Positions 18,419-29,442 are shown, counted from the first letter of the stretch. The stretch is DNA of 64,000 bases from Klebsiella spallanzanii (GCF_902158555.1 NZ_CABGGS010000003.1:186001-250000), one strand, 5' to 3'. Made by a program: numbers and translations. Notes: a model not told the origin generated them from the letters alone.

Positions 18419-19279
18419 ATGAAGAATATCCTCGCCATCCAGTCCCACGTTGTGTTTGGCCATGCGGGCAATAGCGCCGCTGAATTTCCGATGCGCCGTC
18501 TTGGCGCCAACGTCTGGCCGCTTAATACCGTACAATTCTCCAACCATACCCAATACGGAAAATGGACCGGCTGCGTGATGCCGCCAGCGCATTTAACGGA
18601 AATTGTTCAGGGGATTGCCGATATTAATCAGCTGCAGCGCTGCGATGCGGTGCTGAGCGGATATCTGGGGTCGGCTGAACAGGGCGAACATATTCTTGGT
18701 ATCGTGCGTCAGGTCAAAGCCGCAAATCCGGCAGCGAAATATTTCTGCGATCCGGTCATGGGGCATCCTGAAAAGGGTTGTATCGTCGCGCCAGGCGTTG
18801 CGGAGTTTCACGTGCGTTATGCGCTACCGGCGAGCGATATTATCGCGCCAAATCTGGTTGAACTGGAGATCCTTTGCGGGCACTCAGTAACGAACGTTAA
18901 CGAAGCGGTTGCCGCCGCGCGTGAACTGATTACTCAGGGGCCTGAAGTGGTACTGGTGAAGCATCTCTCTCGTGCCGGGCTGAGCATGGATCGTTTTGAG
19001 ATGCTGCTGGTTACTGCGCAAGAAGCCTGGCACATCAGCCGTCCGCTGGTGGATTTTGGCATGCGCCAGCCGGTAGGCGTCGGCGATGTCACCAGCGGGC
19101 TACTGCTGGTTAAGCTGCTGCAGGGCGCGACTCTGCGCGATGCGCTGGAGCACGTAACTGCGGCGGTCTATGAAATCATGCTGGCGACGAAAAACATGCA
19201 GGAGTATGAACTACAGGTTGTGGCGGCTCAGGATCGTATTGCGCAGCCGGAGCACTACTTCAGCGCCACGCAGCTTTAA
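18419..19279 (+). CDS. pdxY: Pyridoxal kinase PdxY
   Basis: A 286-residue ribokinase-superfamily kinase that phosphorylates pyridoxal in B6 salvage. Start [29 protein letters not shown] is the family hallmark. The anion-hole/catalytic region is [18 protein letters not shown], with Asp in GVGD. It shares the neighbourhood with pdxH, so two B6 enzymes flank tyrS. The open frame extends upstream into tyrS, but the ATG at 18419 with ctcagg upstream gives the family length. Confidence 0.95.
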   Translation: MKNILAIQSHVVFGHAGNSAAEFPMRRLGANVWPLNTVQFSNHTQYGKWTGCVMPPAHLTEIVQGIADINQLQRCDAVLSGYLGSAEQGEHILGIVRQVKAANPAAKYFCDPVMGHPEKGCIVAPGVAEFHVRYALPASDIIAPNLVELEILCGHSVTNVNEAVAAARELITQGPEVVLVKHLSRAGLSMDRFEMLLVTAQEAWHISRPLVDFGMRQPVGVGDVTSGLLLVKLLQGATLRDALEHVTAAVYEIMLATKNMQEYELQVVAAQDRIAQPEHYFSATQL

Positions 19280-19291
19280 GAGGCGTGGGAA

Positions 19292-19315
19292 CTTGCCCGA
19301 CGAGCGTCGGGCAAG
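19292..19315. terminator. Hairpin between pdxY and gstA
   Basis: Eleven-bp stem CTTGCCCGACG / CGTCGGGCAAG with a two-base center, between convergent stops. There is no strong T-run on either side. Confidence 0.55.
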
Positions 19316-19323
19316 CATCAGCG

Positions 19324-19929
19324 TTACTTCAGCCCTTCGGCTTCCATCGCTGCGGCAACGGCAGGGCGTTCGGAGACGAGCTTCATCCAGGCCGTAATAT
19401 TGCTATAACCTTCCATATCCAGCTTCACGGCATACGCCCAACGCAGCACGGTGAACAGATAGCCATCGGCGATGGTGAAACGGTGCCCGTTCAGCCACTC
19501 TTTATCCTGTAGGCACTCATCGACATACTGCATTTTTTTATCCAGCTGCGCACGAGCGATGGGTTTGAAATCTTCCGGCGTGTCCGGGCGGAACAGTGGC
19601 GTGAAGCCTTTATGCAGCTCTGTCGCCACGTAGTTTAACCATTCCAGCGTCTGATAGCGGGCGATGCTGCCCACCGGAGCCAGCAGCTGGCGGTCCGGTA
19701 CGCGGTCAGCAATATATTGCATAATGGCCACGCCCTCAGTCAGCAGCACGTCATCGTCCAGCAGCAGCGCTGGTACCTGACCCTTCGGGTTAACCAGCAG
19801 ATAATCATCCCCGTTTTCAAGACGTTTTTTCATCACGTCAACGCCCTGCAGGGTGAAGTCCAGCCCGCTTTCGCGTAGCGCAATGTGCGAAGCAAGAGAA
19901 CAAGCGCCGGATTTGTAGAACAGTTTCAT
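19324..19929 (-). CDS. gstA: Glutathione S-transferase GstA
   Basis: A 201-residue beta-class bacterial glutathione transferase: thioredoxin-like N-domain ([18 protein letters not shown], with the beta-class Cys10 in GACS) and an all-helical C-domain. [14 protein letters not shown] contains the cis-Pro for glutathione binding, and [14 protein letters not shown] is the glutamyl-binding motif. It conjugates glutathione to electrophiles in the cytoplasm. GAGGAAT precedes the ATG. Length equals E. coli GstA. Confidence 0.96.
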   Translation of the reverse strand: MKLFYKSGACSLASHIALRESGLDFTLQGVDVMKKRLENGDDYLLVNPKGQVPALLLDDDVLLTEGVAIMQYIADRVPDRQLLAPVGSIARYQTLEWLNYVATELHKGFTPLFRPDTPEDFKPIARAQLDKKMQYVDECLQDKEWLNGHRFTIADGYLFTVLRWAYAVKLDMEGYSNITAWMKLVSERPAVAAAMEAEGLK

Positions 19930-19980
19930 CGGTAATTCCTCGTGGCTGCGGTTTTCTGTATGTTAGTCCGCCCAGGGGCA

Positions 19981-20014
19981 AAAAAAAACCGCTAACAGAG
20001 CGTTAGCGGTTTAA
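19981..20014 (-). terminator. Terminator of dtpA
   Basis: Stem ACCGCTAAC / GTTAGCGGT, followed on the minus strand by a run of T (the A-run ending at 19988). It separates dtpA from downstream gstA. Confidence 0.9.
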
Positions 20015-20038
20015 ATTTATTGGGTTGCCCGGAAGCGC

Positions 20039-21544
20039 TTAAGCCGTGGCGGTATCGCTGGCTTTTGCTGTTTTATCGTCATCCTGGGTCATGCGGTTTA
20101 GCTTCGGTGCCGTCAGCAGCATCAGGATGGCAATAACACCGGTGGCGACACCGATATGCAGGAACACGCGGCCGTAGACTTCCAGCGACATCAGCGGGTC
20201 GGTCACGTTTTCCGGTACCGCCATCATATTCGCAACGTAGCCGCCAATCAGGTTAGCGCCAGCGGTGGTCAGGAACCAGCTACCCATAATGAAGCCCATC
20301 AGGCGCTGTGGAACCAGCTGTGCAACCATGGCCAGGCCCAGTCCGGAGATCATCAGTTCACCGATACTCTGCAGGCCATAGCTGATAACCAGCCAGCTTA
20401 CGTTCACGATGCCCGCATCGCTGGCAAACTTAGCGCCCAGCGGCAGCACGAGGAACGCGCCGGAACACAAGACCATACCAATTGCAAACTTCATCGGCAT
20501 CGGTAGGGTGTCACCCATTTTGTTATAGATAGCGGCCAGAATCGGGCTACCGATAATGATCCAGAATGGGTTCAGCGCCTGGTACTGCTCTGGTTCGAAA
20601 GCGATACCCAGCAGAGAGTGCTCAACGTTACGAATCGCAAAGAAGTTCAGAGAGGTCGGCATCTGGCTGTACAGAACGAAGAAGATGATTGCTTGCAGCA
20701 TCAGAATGAACGCCACGATCATTTTACGACGGGCTGCGCCCTGCATCGCAAAGGCTTCTTTAGCGAAGATAAAGATGATACCCAGCGCAATCACCCCCAG
20801 AGCCATACGTGCGATACCCTGGTTGTGCAGTAGCCAGGTTGCGACCGCTACCAGTACCACCACGCCAACGATAGTGGCGAGCAGTTTACCTACATGCACC
20901 GGTGCAAAGTCAGGTTTGGAACCGTACTGTTTAACCCAGCGCTGGCAGAAAGCGAAGTTGATGATGGTGATCACCAGGCCGACAAAGCTCAGGGCGAAAG
21001 CGACGCTCCAGCCAAACTTTGCTGCCAGCCACGGCGTGGCCAGCATAGAGAAGAAAGAACCGATATTGACGGACATATAGTACATAGTAAATGCACCGTC
21101 CAGACGCGGGTCGTTCTTTTCATAGCAGGTTGAGAGCAGGGAAGATGGGTTGGCTTTAAACAGGCCGTTACCGACGGCAATAGTGGCCATCCCCATATAC
21201 ACGATGCCCGCATCGTGCCCGGACCACGCCACCAGGCCATAGCCGATAGCCAGAACGATGGCACCGAGCATAATGACACGTTTGGTACCCAGCACTTTGT
21301 CACCCAGCCAGCCGCCAATAGCCACCAGACCGTAGACCAGGGCGCTAAAGGAGGAGAACAGGGTGATAGAGTCCGCTTCTGACATACCCAGTTGTTTAAC
21401 CAGGTAGACGGCCATGATCCCTTGCAGGCCGTAGAAACCAAAACGCTCCCACAGTTCAATAGAGAAGATGAGATAGAACGAACGCGGCTGTTTGAAAGCG
21501 TTCAAACTCACGCTTTCTGTTGGTTTATTGTTTGCAGTAGACAC
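20039..21544 (-). CDS. dtpA: Dipeptide/tripeptide permease DtpA
   Basis: A 501-residue proton-coupled oligopeptide transporter (POT/PTR2) with about 14 hydrophobic helices. The conserved E-x-x-E-R(F) of TM1 is visible as [12 protein letters not shown], and the PTR2 signature [10 protein letters not shown] follows. The start is GTG (coding MSTANNKP), 5 bp after AGAGG. The same frame is open to 21700, but that extension is not hydrophobic or family-like. E. coli dtpA (tppB) is 500 residues and under OmpR control. I saw no certain OmpR site in the long upstream region. Confidence 0.96.
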   Translation of the reverse strand: MSTANNKPTESVSLNAFKQPRSFYLIFSIELWERFGFYGLQGIMAVYLVKQLGMSEADSITLFSSFSALVYGLVAIGGWLGDKVLGTKRVIMLGAIVLAIGYGLVAWSGHDAGIVYMGMATIAVGNGLFKANPSSLLSTCYEKNDPRLDGAFTMYYMSVNIGSFFSMLATPWLAAKFGWSVAFALSFVGLVITIINFAFCQRWVKQYGSKPDFAPVHVGKLLATIVGVVVLVAVATWLLHNQGIARMALGVIALGIIFIFAKEAFAMQGAARRKMIVAFILMLQAIIFFVLYSQMPTSLNFFAIRNVEHSLLGIAFEPEQYQALNPFWIIIGSPILAAIYNKMGDTLPMPMKFAIGMVLCSGAFLVLPLGAKFASDAGIVNVSWLVISYGLQSIGELMISGLGLAMVAQLVPQRLMGFIMGSWFLTTAGANLIGGYVANMMAVPENVTDPLMSLEVYGRVFLHIGVATGVIAILMLLTAPKLNRMTQDDDKTAKASDTATA

Positions 21545-22143
21545 AAATACCTCTTTTTTTACATCCCATATTAACGGGGGGTGCTCGGGGCGCAATCTGA
21601 GAAGACCGCCGCCTTTATAGTTATTCTGGAGGAAAAACGGCAGGTAATGTTCACTATCCTCGTCGTTCAGGCAAGAGCTTTGTAATACTCTGTTACACAT
21701 CTTCTGCGCGTTATAATACTCGGTTCATTCAAATGTTATGCAGAGTTAAATTTCATCCTTTTGCCAATGAAAGAGTTTTTATCTGCCAACATACGAATTA
21801 ATTTGCATATTGGCAATATCTTCTGCTGTAAGCGCTTGCATCCAGTGTTATAGCCCATAATCTTAAAAATTGATGGGTTATTGTTTTGGTATCTCAGGCG
21901 TCGGTATTCGAATAGGTAAATCGATGCATTAATTCAGTAACAAGAAATCAACAATAAATTCCTGAGATGATCTGGATCACAAATGTATAGAAATTTTGTC
22001 GATGAAAAAAATGAATAAGCTGACTGTTTGTTATATCGCCGAATAATTGCCCTGTCTAAACGTGGAATTATGGCTTGAATGACGGGGTGGGGCACGTTTA
22101 TACAGAGTCATGACCAAAACAATAGTAATGACTCTGTTTCGCT
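21545..22143. other. Long intergenic region dtpA / nth
   Basis: About 600 bp, AT-rich, upstream of dtpA and downstream of nth. It must carry the dtpA promoter. Visible elements: a near-palindrome TGTAAGCGCTTGCA at 21827-21840 (LacI/GalR-family-like core AAGCGCTT) and an inverted pair TTGCCAAT ... ATTGGCAA around 21760-21816. I found no credible coding frame with a ribosome site. K-12, as I recall, has a gap of similar size. Confidence 0.45.
22102..22138 (-). terminator. Terminator of nth (rsx operon end)
   Basis: Stem ACAGAGTCAT / ATGACTCTGT with a 17-base loop lies 6 bp beyond the nth stop, at the end of the ydgK-rsx-nth gene run. Confidence 0.7.
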
Positions 22144-22779
22144 TCAGGGGTAAACCTTCTCTTTGAACTCGCAAAGGTCTTCGATCAGACAGGAACCGCA
22201 GCGCGGTTTACGGGCGATACAGGTATAACGACCGTGCAGAATTAACCAGTGATGACAGTCGACTTTAAATTCTGCAGGAACGACCTTTAACAACTTTTCT
22301 TCGACTTGTTCAACGTTCTTACCGGGGGCAAATTGTGTCCGGTTGCAAACGCGAAAGATATGGGTGTCGACGGCAATCGTCGGCCAGCCGAAGGCGGTAT
22401 TCAACACAACGTTCGCGGTTTTACGTCCGACGCCGGGAAGTGCCTCAAGCGCGGCTCTGTCTTCCGGAACTTCGCCATTATGTTGCTCAAGCAGCAGTCG
22501 GCAGGTCTTAATGACGTTTTCTGCTTTGCTGTTAAACAGGCCAATCGTTTTGATATACGACTTTACGCCCTCAACGCCCAGTTCCAACATCGCCGCTGGC
22601 GTGTTGGCTACCGGGTAGAGCTTTGCCGTTGCCTTATTGACGCTAACGTCGGTTGCCTGCGCCGAGAGCAGGACGGCGATTAATAATTCAAACGGTGAGT
22701 TAAAGTTCAGCTCAGTCGTGGGGTGCGGGTCGTTATCCCGGAGCCGAGTGAGGATCTCCAGGCGTTTACTTTTATTCAT
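22144..22779 (-). CDS. nth: Endonuclease III
   Basis: A 211-residue base-excision DNA glycosylase/AP lyase for oxidised pyrimidines. The helix-hairpin-helix is [13 protein letters not shown] with catalytic Lys120; catalytic Asp138 is in TIAVDTH. The C-terminal [4Fe-4S] cluster uses the four Cys of C-x6-C-x2-C-x5-C ([17 protein letters not shown]). It overlaps rsxE by 8 bp and is the last gene of the rsx operon, as in K-12. The linkage joins DNA repair to an electron-transfer complex. Confidence 0.98.
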   Translation of the reverse strand: MNKSKRLEILTRLRDNDPHPTTELNFNSPFELLIAVLLSAQATDVSVNKATAKLYPVANTPAAMLELGVEGVKSYIKTIGLFNSKAENVIKTCRLLLEQHNGEVPEDRAALEALPGVGRKTANVVLNTAFGWPTIAVDTHIFRVCNRTQFAPGKNVEQVEEKLLKVVPAEFKVDCHHWLILHGRYTCIARKPRCGSCLIEDLCEFKEKVYP

Positions 22780-23479
22780 CCCAGGCTTTTCCCGTCACAT
22801 CAGACGGCGCAACGATAGCGGCTTGTACCGCTTTTGCCTTGCGCTGTTTGCTACGTTCATCGATGAGGTATTTTACCGCCAGCATCATGCCGAGGCCAAT
22901 AAAAGCGCCTGGCGGCAGCATGGCCAGCAGGAACGGCGTATCCGTATGAAATACTTCTACTCGCAGCGCTTTGGCCCAGCTACCGAGCAGACTATCGGCA
23001 CCGTCAAATAGGGTGCCGTTACCGATGATTTCACGCATCGAGCCGAGGACAAACATGGCGCATGTTGCTCCCATGCCGATGGAGAACCCATCCAGCGCCG
23101 AAAGCGCCGGGCCTTTCCTGGCGGCGAAGGCCTCCGCGCGCCCAACTACGATGCAGTTAGTGACGATAAGCGGGATAAAGATCCCCAGAGACTGGTAAAG
23201 GCCAAACGCATAGGCATTAATCAGCATTTGAACCACGCTCACCACGGAAGCGATGATCATCACGTAAATTGGAATACGGATTTCCGCAGGCGTCCAGCGG
23301 CGCAGGCTGGAAATGGTCAGGTTCGTCAGCGTAAGCACCAGCGTCGTCGCTAGCCCAAGCCCAAGGGCGTTGGTGGCGGTAGAGGTCACGGCGAGCAGGG
23401 GACACATCCCCAGCAGTTGAACCAGCGCGGAGTTGTTTTTCCACAACCCCTGAACAATAACGTCTTTTACTTCGCTCAT
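22772..23479 (-). CDS. rsxE: Electron transport complex subunit RsxE
   Basis: A 235-residue integral membrane subunit of the Rsx (Rnf-type) complex with six predicted helices and the NqrDE/RnfAE fold shared with RsxA ([20 protein letters not shown]). It contributes to transmembrane electron transfer, probably through the conserved Cys in LLGMCPLL and VTNCIVVG. In E. coli the complex reduces SoxR and thereby switches off soxS. It overlaps nth and lies 3 bp after rsxG. Confidence 0.96.
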   Translation of the reverse strand: MSEVKDVIVQGLWKNNSALVQLLGMCPLLAVTSTATNALGLGLATTLVLTLTNLTISSLRRWTPAEIRIPIYVMIIASVVSVVQMLINAYAFGLYQSLGIFIPLIVTNCIVVGRAEAFAARKGPALSALDGFSIGMGATCAMFVLGSMREIIGNGTLFDGADSLLGSWAKALRVEVFHTDTPFLLAMLPPGAFIGLGMMLAVKYLIDERSKQRKAKAVQAAIVAPSDVTGKAWDE

Positions 23480-23482
23480 GGT

Positions 23483-24103
23483 TTAGTCTCCACAGGGAGT
23501 GAATGCGGAAATCTGCGTGGGCAGCGTTTGTGCATACAGGCCAGCGCGCTTAACGGCGTTCACCACCGCGCGGGGAGTAATCGTCGCCCCGGTAAACTGG
23601 TCAAAATCGCCGCCGTCTTTTTTCACGGCCCAGTGACTGTCATGTTGCCCCTGAATCACTTTACCGGCGAAGAGGGTGATCCAGTCAGATATTCTGAGCT
23701 CTATTTTGTCGCCCAGGCCCGGAGTCTCGTGATGTTCAGTGACGCGAGTGCCCAGTACGGTACCTTTAAAATCAGCGGCGACCAGTAGCTGAATGGCTCC
23801 GGAATAGCCGTCCGGTGCGGTGGCTTCCATCACGGCGGCAATCGGCTGCTCGTTGTTTTGAGCAATCCACACTTTATGTTGGCCTTTGCCCAGCTCCGGG
23901 GCGGTAACCAGATAACAGTTTTTCAGCAAATCATTATTATAAAGATTGGCTGGCATCACCTGGTTGAATAACGCTTTTTGCTGCAGGGCCGCCTGGTCTG
24001 CAATCGTACTTTTGGTCAGCTCATTGATAGCCGCTGTCAGCCCGGTAGATCCCGCAGCAAAGAGTGCCAGCGTGATGCCGTGCTTGCGCATGCTTTGTAA
24101 CAT
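23483..24103 (-). CDS. rsxG: Electron transport complex subunit RsxG
   Basis: A 206-residue subunit with one N-terminal membrane helix (about 9-28) and a periplasmic FMN-binding domain. FMN is attached covalently to the Thr of the S/T-GAT motif, here [13 protein letters not shown] near residue 175. It carries electrons between the membrane subunits of the Rsx/Rnf complex. It sits between rsxD and rsxE with gaps of 10 and 3 bp. Confidence 0.96.
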   Translation of the reverse strand: MLQSMRKHGITLALFAAGSTGLTAAINELTKSTIADQAALQQKALFNQVMPANLYNNDLLKNCYLVTAPELGKGQHKVWIAQNNEQPIAAVMEATAPDGYSGAIQLLVAADFKGTVLGTRVTEHHETPGLGDKIELRISDWITLFAGKVIQGQHDSHWAVKKDGGDFDQFTGATITPRAVVNAVKRAGLYAQTLPTQISAFTPCGD

Positions 24104-24113
24104 GTTCGGGTCC

Positions 24114-25166
24114 TCAGCGGTGGCCGTACGCGCGCGGACGCGTGTAGTAATCGATCAATGGAACGGTAATATTTGCCAGCAGAACGGCAAAGGCCACGCC
24201 ATCAGGATAGCCACCGAAGCTGCGAATCAACCATACCAGTAGGCCCGCCAGCGCGCCAAAAATCAGACGGCCGAGGTTGGTTGTGGAGGCGGTTACCGGA
24301 TCCGTCAGAATAAAGAATGCGCCCAGCATCGTCGCGCCGGAGAGCAGATGAATTTGCGGCGAGGCGAGGCTTTCCGGGGAGAATAACCATCCCAGGGTGG
24401 CGCAAACGGCAAGGCTCAGCAGAAAGCTCACCGGGATATGCCAGCGGATAGCCCCCTGCCACAACAGGAACAGTCCACCCGCCAGGTATGCGACGTTGAC
24501 CCACTGCCAGCCGAGTCCGGCCAGTTCGCCGCCGTAGATGGGATATTGCAGGATCTCGTTCACCTCATGACCGGCGTGGAGAGAGGTTTTAAAGGTATCC
24601 AGCGGCGTGGCCTGGCTGATACCGTCAATACCAATCCGCAGGCTATTCATATCGCCGCCCGCAGCGGTATGGCCGGTGAAGATGACCTGCAGCGCATCGC
24701 TGAACCCAGGAACATTGGCGGCTATCTCATGCGGCGGCAGCCAGGAGGTCATCTGTACCGGGAAGGAGATGAGCAGTACCACATAGCCAATCATCGCCGG
24801 GTTAAAAGGGTTATGACCCAAACCGCCGTACAGCTGCTTGGCAATAATCACCGCGAAGGCGGTACCCAGCACCACCATCCACCACGGGGCAAACGGCGGG
24901 ATGCTGACGGCCAGCAGCAGGCCGGTCAACAGCGCGGAGTTATCGGCAAGGATCGCCGGAATGTTCTGTTTGCGCAGTTTAAGGATGGCGGCTTCTGCTC
25001 CCCATGCCGTTAAGGCCGCGAGGAGGATTTGTAGCACGGTACCCCAGCCGAAAAACCAGGTCTGAACCACAATGCCGGGCACGGCGGCGAGCAGCACCAG
25101 CAGCATAATCCGCGAAGTCTGGCGCTGGTTGTGGGTATAGGGGGAACTTGCGATTCTGAAAACCAT
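24114..25166 (-). CDS. rsxD: Electron transport complex subunit RsxD
   Basis: A 350-residue polytopic membrane subunit (NqrB/RnfD family) with about ten hydrophobic segments. The covalent FMN site is the Thr of LLSGATMLG near residue 275. [13 protein letters not shown] is a family signature. It binds FMN and riboflavin and passes electrons from RsxC to RsxG. The start follows the rsxC stop directly, so translation is likely coupled. Confidence 0.96.
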   Translation of the reverse strand: MVFRIASSPYTHNQRQTSRIMLLVLLAAVPGIVVQTWFFGWGTVLQILLAALTAWGAEAAILKLRKQNIPAILADNSALLTGLLLAVSIPPFAPWWMVVLGTAFAVIIAKQLYGGLGHNPFNPAMIGYVVLLISFPVQMTSWLPPHEIAANVPGFSDALQVIFTGHTAAGGDMNSLRIGIDGISQATPLDTFKTSLHAGHEVNEILQYPIYGGELAGLGWQWVNVAYLAGGLFLLWQGAIRWHIPVSFLLSLAVCATLGWLFSPESLASPQIHLLSGATMLGAFFILTDPVTASTTNLGRLIFGALAGLLVWLIRSFGGYPDGVAFAVLLANITVPLIDYYTRPRAYGHR

Positions 25167-27254
25167 TTAATCCTCGTTAACTGCCTGCCGGGATGCTTTC
25201 CGGGCCTGAACGCGGGCGATTGCTTCAGCGACTGCCGCTTTGCGGGCGTCGTCATTGGCTGCCGACGGGGGAACTGCTTGCTGCTGTTCAGCTTTACGCG
25301 CTTTGGCTCTGGCGATTGCCGCCTCGACGGCAGCTTTGCGCGGGTCGACGGCCGCGGCGGTGGGCTGTTCTGCGGCGACAGGCTCAGTCGGAACTGCCTG
25401 CTGTTCAGCTTTGCGGGCTTTGGCTCTGGCGATTGCCGCCTCGACGGCGGCTTTGCGTGGGTCGACGGCCGCGGCGGCGATGGGCGGTTCTGCGACAGCG
25501 GACTCAGTCGGAACTGCCTGCTGTTCAGCTTTGCGGGCTTTGGCTCTGGCGATTGCCGCTTCAACGGCGGCTTTACGCGGGTCGACCGCAGTGTCCGTTG
25601 ACGGTTCGGTAATAGGGCTCCCGGCCAATTGCTCAGCTTTGCGCGCGCGCGCCTCGGCCTTGCGAGCTTCGCGAGCGGCGATGGCTTCACTGTTATCCGG
25701 TTTCGCGCCGGAAAGCACGATAATGGGTTGGGCGGCATCACGCTGTTTCTCACGTACGCGAGCAAGGGCGGCGTTGATGGCGTCCTGATCTTTAGCTGCT
25801 GGCTGTACCGCCGCTTGCTTATGGCGTTCCAGACGAGCCGCTTTATCCCGCTCCAGACGTGCCTGGCGCGCTTCAAAGCGCACTTTAGCCTCCGCTGCGC
25901 GTTTCTCTTCTTGCGCAATTGCGTAGATCTCGGCTTTTTCCTGGCGGAAGTACTGCACCAACGGAATACTGCTTGGGCAGACCCAGGCGCAGGCGCCACA
26001 CTCAATGCAATCCGCCAGGTTATGGCTGGTTGCTTTGTCGTGCTGCTGGCCTTTGCTAAACCAGTACAACTGCTGTGGCAGCAGATCGGCAGGACAGGCG
26101 TCGGCGCAGGCGCTACAGCGAATGCAGCCTTTTTCCTCTTCCTGCTCCCCCATTTCGTTTGCCGAAGGAGCCAGCAGGCAGTTGGTGATTTTGACCACTG
26201 GTACATCAAGCCAGGGGAGGGTGAAGCCCATTAGCGGGCCGCCCATAATGACCATCGGTTCAGCGGTCGGGCAAAAACCCGCATCTTTAAGCAGATGACT
26301 CACCGGAGTGCCGAGACGCGCCCAGACGTTACCGGGACGCGCCACAGCTTCACCGGTTAGCGTCACCACGCGCTCCGTCAGCGGCTCGCCGTCAATTACT
26401 GCGCGTTTTACCGCATAGGCGGTACCTACGTTTTGCATTAACACGCCGATATCCGACGAACGGCCGCCGTGAGGCACCTGTTTTCCGGTCAGGATCTGCG
26501 TCAGCTGTTTTGCGCCACCGGACGGATATTTCGTCGGTATCACGCGCAGAGAAATCCCGTGGGTATCGGCCAATACCGCACGCAGCATTGAAATAGCCTG
26601 CGGCTTATTATCTTCGATGCCGATCAGCACCTGGGCCGGCTGCAGAATATAGGCAAGGATGCGAATACCATCAACAATTTGCGCTGCGCAATCCTGCATC
26701 AGGCGGTCATCGGCGGTGATATAGGGTTCGCACTCGGCGGCGTTAATAATGAGCGTTTCGATTTTGTCGCCGCCGCCGCGCAGCTTGGCGCCGGTCGGGA
26801 AACCTGCGCCGCCCAGTCCGGCCACGCCGAACTGGTGAATGCGTTCGATGAGTTCTGTCCGCGACCTATTCTGATAGTCGCTCCAGCCATCGCGTTCAAT
26901 CCAGCGGTCTTCGCCATCGGCATCAATAATGACGCTCATTTCCGCTAGCGCGGAAGGATGGGCGGTTGAGTGAGGGGCAATAGCCGCTACGGTGCCGGAG
27001 GTTGGGGCGTGAACTGGCAGCATTCTGCCCCAGCCGCGCGTTAAAGGCTGGCCGCGCAGGACGCGATCGCCGGGTTGTACGCACAGGGCACCCTCAGCGC
27101 CGATATGCTGTTTCAACGGGATGACAAAACGCTGCGGCAGCGGAACCTGGCGCAGCGGCGTACCGTTTGACTGGGTTTTCATTTCCGGCGGATGGATACC
27201 GCCGTTGAAGTCCCAGACTTTGTCTTTTCGGAAAGCGGAAAATAGCTTAAACAT
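25167..27254 (-). CDS. rsxC: Electron transport complex subunit RsxC
   Basis: A 695-residue peripheral subunit (RnfC/NqrA type). A flavin/NADH-type domain occupies residues 1-350 ([17 protein letters not shown]). Two [4Fe-4S] motifs follow: [12 protein letters not shown] near 377-388 and [12 protein letters not shown] near 416-427. The Ala/Lys/Arg-rich C-terminal tail holds three near-identical repeats of [20 protein letters not shown] starting at residues 557, 597 and 636, plus a fourth diverged copy. The start [12 protein letters not shown] overlaps rsxB by 8 bp; the open frame runs on to 27341 inside rsxB. Repeat number likely explains the difference from 740 residues in E. coli. Confidence 0.96.
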   Translation of the reverse strand: MFKLFSAFRKDKVWDFNGGIHPPEMKTQSNGTPLRQVPLPQRFVIPLKQHIGAEGALCVQPGDRVLRGQPLTRGWGRMLPVHAPTSGTVAAIAPHSTAHPSALAEMSVIIDADGEDRWIERDGWSDYQNRSRTELIERIHQFGVAGLGGAGFPTGAKLRGGGDKIETLIINAAECEPYITADDRLMQDCAAQIVDGIRILAYILQPAQVLIGIEDNKPQAISMLRAVLADTHGISLRVIPTKYPSGGAKQLTQILTGKQVPHGGRSSDIGVLMQNVGTAYAVKRAVIDGEPLTERVVTLTGEAVARPGNVWARLGTPVSHLLKDAGFCPTAEPMVIMGGPLMGFTLPWLDVPVVKITNCLLAPSANEMGEQEEEKGCIRCSACADACPADLLPQQLYWFSKGQQHDKATSHNLADCIECGACAWVCPSSIPLVQYFRQEKAEIYAIAQEEKRAAEAKVRFEARQARLERDKAARLERHKQAAVQPAAKDQDAINAALARVREKQRDAAQPIIVLSGAKPDNSEAIAAREARKAEARARKAEQLAGSPITEPSTDTAVDPRKAAVEAAIARAKARKAEQQAVPTESAVAEPPIAAAAVDPRKAAVEAAIARAKARKAEQQAVPTEPVAAEQPTAAAVDPRKAAVEAAIARAKARKAEQQQAVPPSAANDDARKAAVAEAIARVQARKASRQAVNED
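25230..25586 (-). repeat. In-frame tandem repeats in rsxC
   Basis: Three consecutive units of 120, 117 and about 117 bp (starts at 25586, 25466 and 25349 on the minus strand). Each encodes the same 22-residue Ala/Lys/Arg helix plus a variable Pro/Glu spacer. Near-identity at DNA level makes the array prone to gain or loss of units without a frameshift. Confidence 0.85.
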
Positions 27255-27825
27255 GTTGTTCCACAGGAATAATGCGTACCGGAATGGTCTGGAGATCCCA
27301 TTTCCAGGTTTCTGTCGTCGCGGCGACCGGGCGTAACTCAATACATTGCGTCGGACACGGCGCGACGCAAAGGTTACAGCCAGTACAGAGATCGCTCATT
27401 ACCGTATGCATGGCGCGGGTCGCGCCGACGATGGCGTCGACGGGGCATGCCTGAATGCATTTTGTGCAGCCGATGCAGTTCGCTTCGTCGATTACCGCCA
27501 GCATCCGCACAGGTTCGGCCTCTTGCGCATCGCCGTCCACAGGCTGCGGATCGACGTTTAATAACTCGGCGATTTTAAGCATTACCGCTTCGCCGCCGGG
27601 GGCGCAGCAGTTAATTTTTTCACCCTGAGTGCCAACGGCTTCCGCGTAGGGGCGGCAGCCGGGGTAGCCGCACTGGCCGCACTGGCTCTGCGGGAGCAGG
27701 GCATCAATTTTTTCAACGACCGGGTCATCTTCAACCGCAAAACGACGGGAAGCATATCCCAGAATTAAGCCGAAAATCAGCCCCAGCAGGCTAATGGCGA
27801 CTACGGCTATCCACACAGCGTTCAT
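27247..27825 (-). CDS. rsxB: Electron transport complex subunit RsxB
   Basis: A 192-residue ferredoxin-like subunit. One N-terminal membrane helix (about 3-25) precedes a C-x2-C-x4-C-type cluster motif ([19 protein letters not shown]). Two bacterial ferredoxin [4Fe-4S] motifs follow: [16 protein letters not shown] and [16 protein letters not shown]. It is probably the electron entry or distribution point of the Rsx complex. Overlaps rsxC by 8 bp and rsxA by 1 bp. Confidence 0.97.
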   Translation of the reverse strand: MNAVWIAVVAISLLGLIFGLILGYASRRFAVEDDPVVEKIDALLPQSQCGQCGYPGCRPYAEAVGTQGEKINCCAPGGEAVMLKIAELLNVDPQPVDGDAQEAEPVRMLAVIDEANCIGCTKCIQACPVDAIVGATRAMHTVMSDLCTGCNLCVAPCPTQCIELRPVAATTETWKWDLQTIPVRIIPVEQHV

Positions 27826-28406
27826 TACAACTTCACCAAACCACTAAAGCCCATAAATGCCAGAGACATCAAACCTGCAGTCACCAACGCAATGGCGTTG
27901 CCGCGAAAAGGCGCAGGCACATCCGCAACGACCAGGCGCTCGCGAATGGAGGCGAAAAGTACCATGACCAGCGAAAAGCCGACTGCGGCAGCGAAGCCGT
28001 ACAGCGCCGATTGCAGGAAATTATGCCCAAGGTTAATGTTCAGTAGCGCCACGCCGAGCACCGCACAGTTGGTGGTGATCAGCGGCAGAAAAATGCCCAA
28101 CAGGCGATATAACGCTGGACTGGTTTTGCGCACCACCATTTCGGTAAATTGCACTACCACGGCGATGACCAGGATAAAGGCCAGAGTCCGTAAGTAGACC
28201 AGGTCCAGCGGGATGAGGATCCAGGTATCAATCAGCCAGGCGCAGATTGAGGCCAGCGTCATCACAAACGTGGTGGCGAGTCCCATCCCCATAGCGGCTT
28301 CCAGTTTTTTGGAAACCCCCATAAACGGGCACAATCCAAGAAACTTCACCAGCACGAAGTTGTTAACAAGGACGGTGCCAACAAAGAGCAGTAAATAATC
28401 AGCCAT
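27825..28406 (-). CDS. rsxA: Electron transport complex subunit RsxA
   Basis: A 193-residue integral membrane subunit with six helices, homologous to RsxE (NqrDE/RnfAE family). Conserved Cys are in [11 protein letters not shown] and [10 protein letters not shown], where Rnf/Nqr structures bind an intramembrane iron-sulfur center. The frame begins MMADY; the second Met gives the E. coli length. First rsx gene, preceded by ydgK about 75 bp upstream on the same strand. Confidence 0.97.
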   Translation of the reverse strand: MADYLLLFVGTVLVNNFVLVKFLGLCPFMGVSKKLEAAMGMGLATTFVMTLASICAWLIDTWILIPLDLVYLRTLAFILVIAVVVQFTEMVVRKTSPALYRLLGIFLPLITTNCAVLGVALLNINLGHNFLQSALYGFAAAVGFSLVMVLFASIRERLVVADVPAPFRGNAIALVTAGLMSLAFMGFSGLVKL

Positions 28407-28483
28407 CATTCGACCTGAAATAGAAAAAGCCGTCTATTATCGAATAATTCGATACCGGCGACAACAGGTTAACTGTGTGGTTA

Positions 28484-28924
28484 TTACGGATTCACAAAGG
28501 TACGCTTAACCCGTTCAGAACGCCTGAAGTAGGGGGCCAGCAGCGCCGCAGCAAGAAGAGGGAACAGAAGCTGACGCAGCGCCAGGGTATCCGTAATGGG
28601 GGAAAAAGCGAAAGCCTTTACCGCCAGCAGCAGCGTTATCAGTAGCCAGATAATATAGTGCTTCGGCACGATTTTTCGTCGTTTGAAAAAGGCAATGGTC
28701 AGCCACAGCGTGTAGTACCACATGGCCAGTGCAAATACCAGGGAGGCTATCCAGAGCGCCAGATGCCCGGTACTCATATTGCTCAGCAATGTATAAGTTT
28801 GGGAAGACATCAGAGCATTCGCAAAAATAAGCAGCGACAATGAGGCACTAAGTAAAGCAACCAGTAACCATGCCAGCGGTGCCAGCAGCCATCCGCCAAT
28901 ACGTTCTGCAGAGTGAGAGGACAT
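28484..28924 (-). CDS. ydgK: DUF2569 inner membrane protein YdgK
   Basis: A 146-residue protein with four hydrophobic segments (about 10-35, 55-78, 88-108, 115-132) and the DUF2569 beginning ERIGGWLLAPLAWLL. GGGAGT-like purines precede the ATG. Function unknown. It precedes rsxA and in K-12 is described as part of the rsx operon. Position suggests an accessory role with that complex, but nothing in the sequence proves it. Confidence 0.88.
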   Translation of the reverse strand: MSSHSAERIGGWLLAPLAWLLVALLSASLSLLIFANALMSSQTYTLLSNMSTGHLALWIASLVFALAMWYYTLWLTIAFFKRRKIVPKHYIIWLLITLLLAVKAFAFSPITDTLALRQLLFPLLAAALLAPYFRRSERVKRTFVNP

Positions 28925-29005
28925 TGTGTGACTCCCGAATTCAACGCCAGTTATAAATAAAAGCAGGGCGGGAGTATAAGCAACTGGCGTGAATGATAAC
29001 AGTCT

Positions 29006-29221
29006 TTATTGCACGTACCGCCAGACGGACTTAGGGACTTCGCCAATGTTGAACAATTTCCCGCCAGAAACCAGCTCTGCACGGCGATGGTCGGCGGCAC
29101 GATACATGTTGACTATCTCTTCGCTATCGGTCAGAGAATAGTTGAGATGATCAAAAAGCTTTTCCAGACTTTCCAGCGAGCTGATTTTACGGAATTTTAA
29201 TAAGTAGTCCTGAACGGTCAT
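29006..29221 (-). CDS. cnu: H-NS/StpA-binding protein Cnu (YdgT)
   Basis: A 71-residue all-helical protein of the Hha/YmoA family. The [28 protein letters not shown] start and [18 protein letters not shown] ... [10 protein letters not shown] end are diagnostic. It binds H-NS and StpA and modulates silencing; in E. coli it also binds the oriC-proximal cnb site. The open frame extends 23 codons upstream, but family length and tGGATacgcaa before this ATG favour 29221. Confidence 0.95.
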   Translation of the reverse strand: MTVQDYLLKFRKISSLESLEKLFDHLNYSLTDSEEIVNMYRAADHRRAELVSGGKLFNIGEVPKSVWRYVQ

Positions 29222-29412
29222 TTGCGTATCCATTTTATAATCGGAATAAATAATTCGAATATTATCAGCTTTTAGTAAACCTGTTCTCAACCAACAGTAC
29301 CTTCTTCATGCGCTAAGCTGTATGGGGTATTTGGGTGGTAAAAATTTATAACAAGAACAGATAATATTCCCTGCGTATTAAAAAGAAATTTAAGAATATT
29401 CCAGAACTGAAT

Positions 29413-29432
29413 CAGGCGCCGGATGGCGCCTG
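29413..29432 (-). terminator. Hairpin after the 6-phospho-beta-glucosidase gene
   Basis: CAGGCGCC / GGCGCCTG with a four-base loop lies 11 bp past the stop on the minus strand, then gattcagtt. U-tract is weak. Confidence 0.6.
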
Positions 29433-29442
29433 GGAGAGAAGA

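Noticed and set aside
20556-21080. Long antisense frame inside dtpA
   Set aside because: Shadow frame opposite a conserved transporter gene; no independent evidence.
21966-21981. CRP-like site before dtpA (GATGA-TCTGGA-TCACA)
   Set aside because: Left half matches at only three of five positions; too weak to call.
25010-26209. 399-residue open frame on the same strand as rsxC
   Set aside because: Frame-shifted shadow of the repetitive, GC-rich rsxC tail; Arg/Pro/Lys-rich low complexity without any domain.
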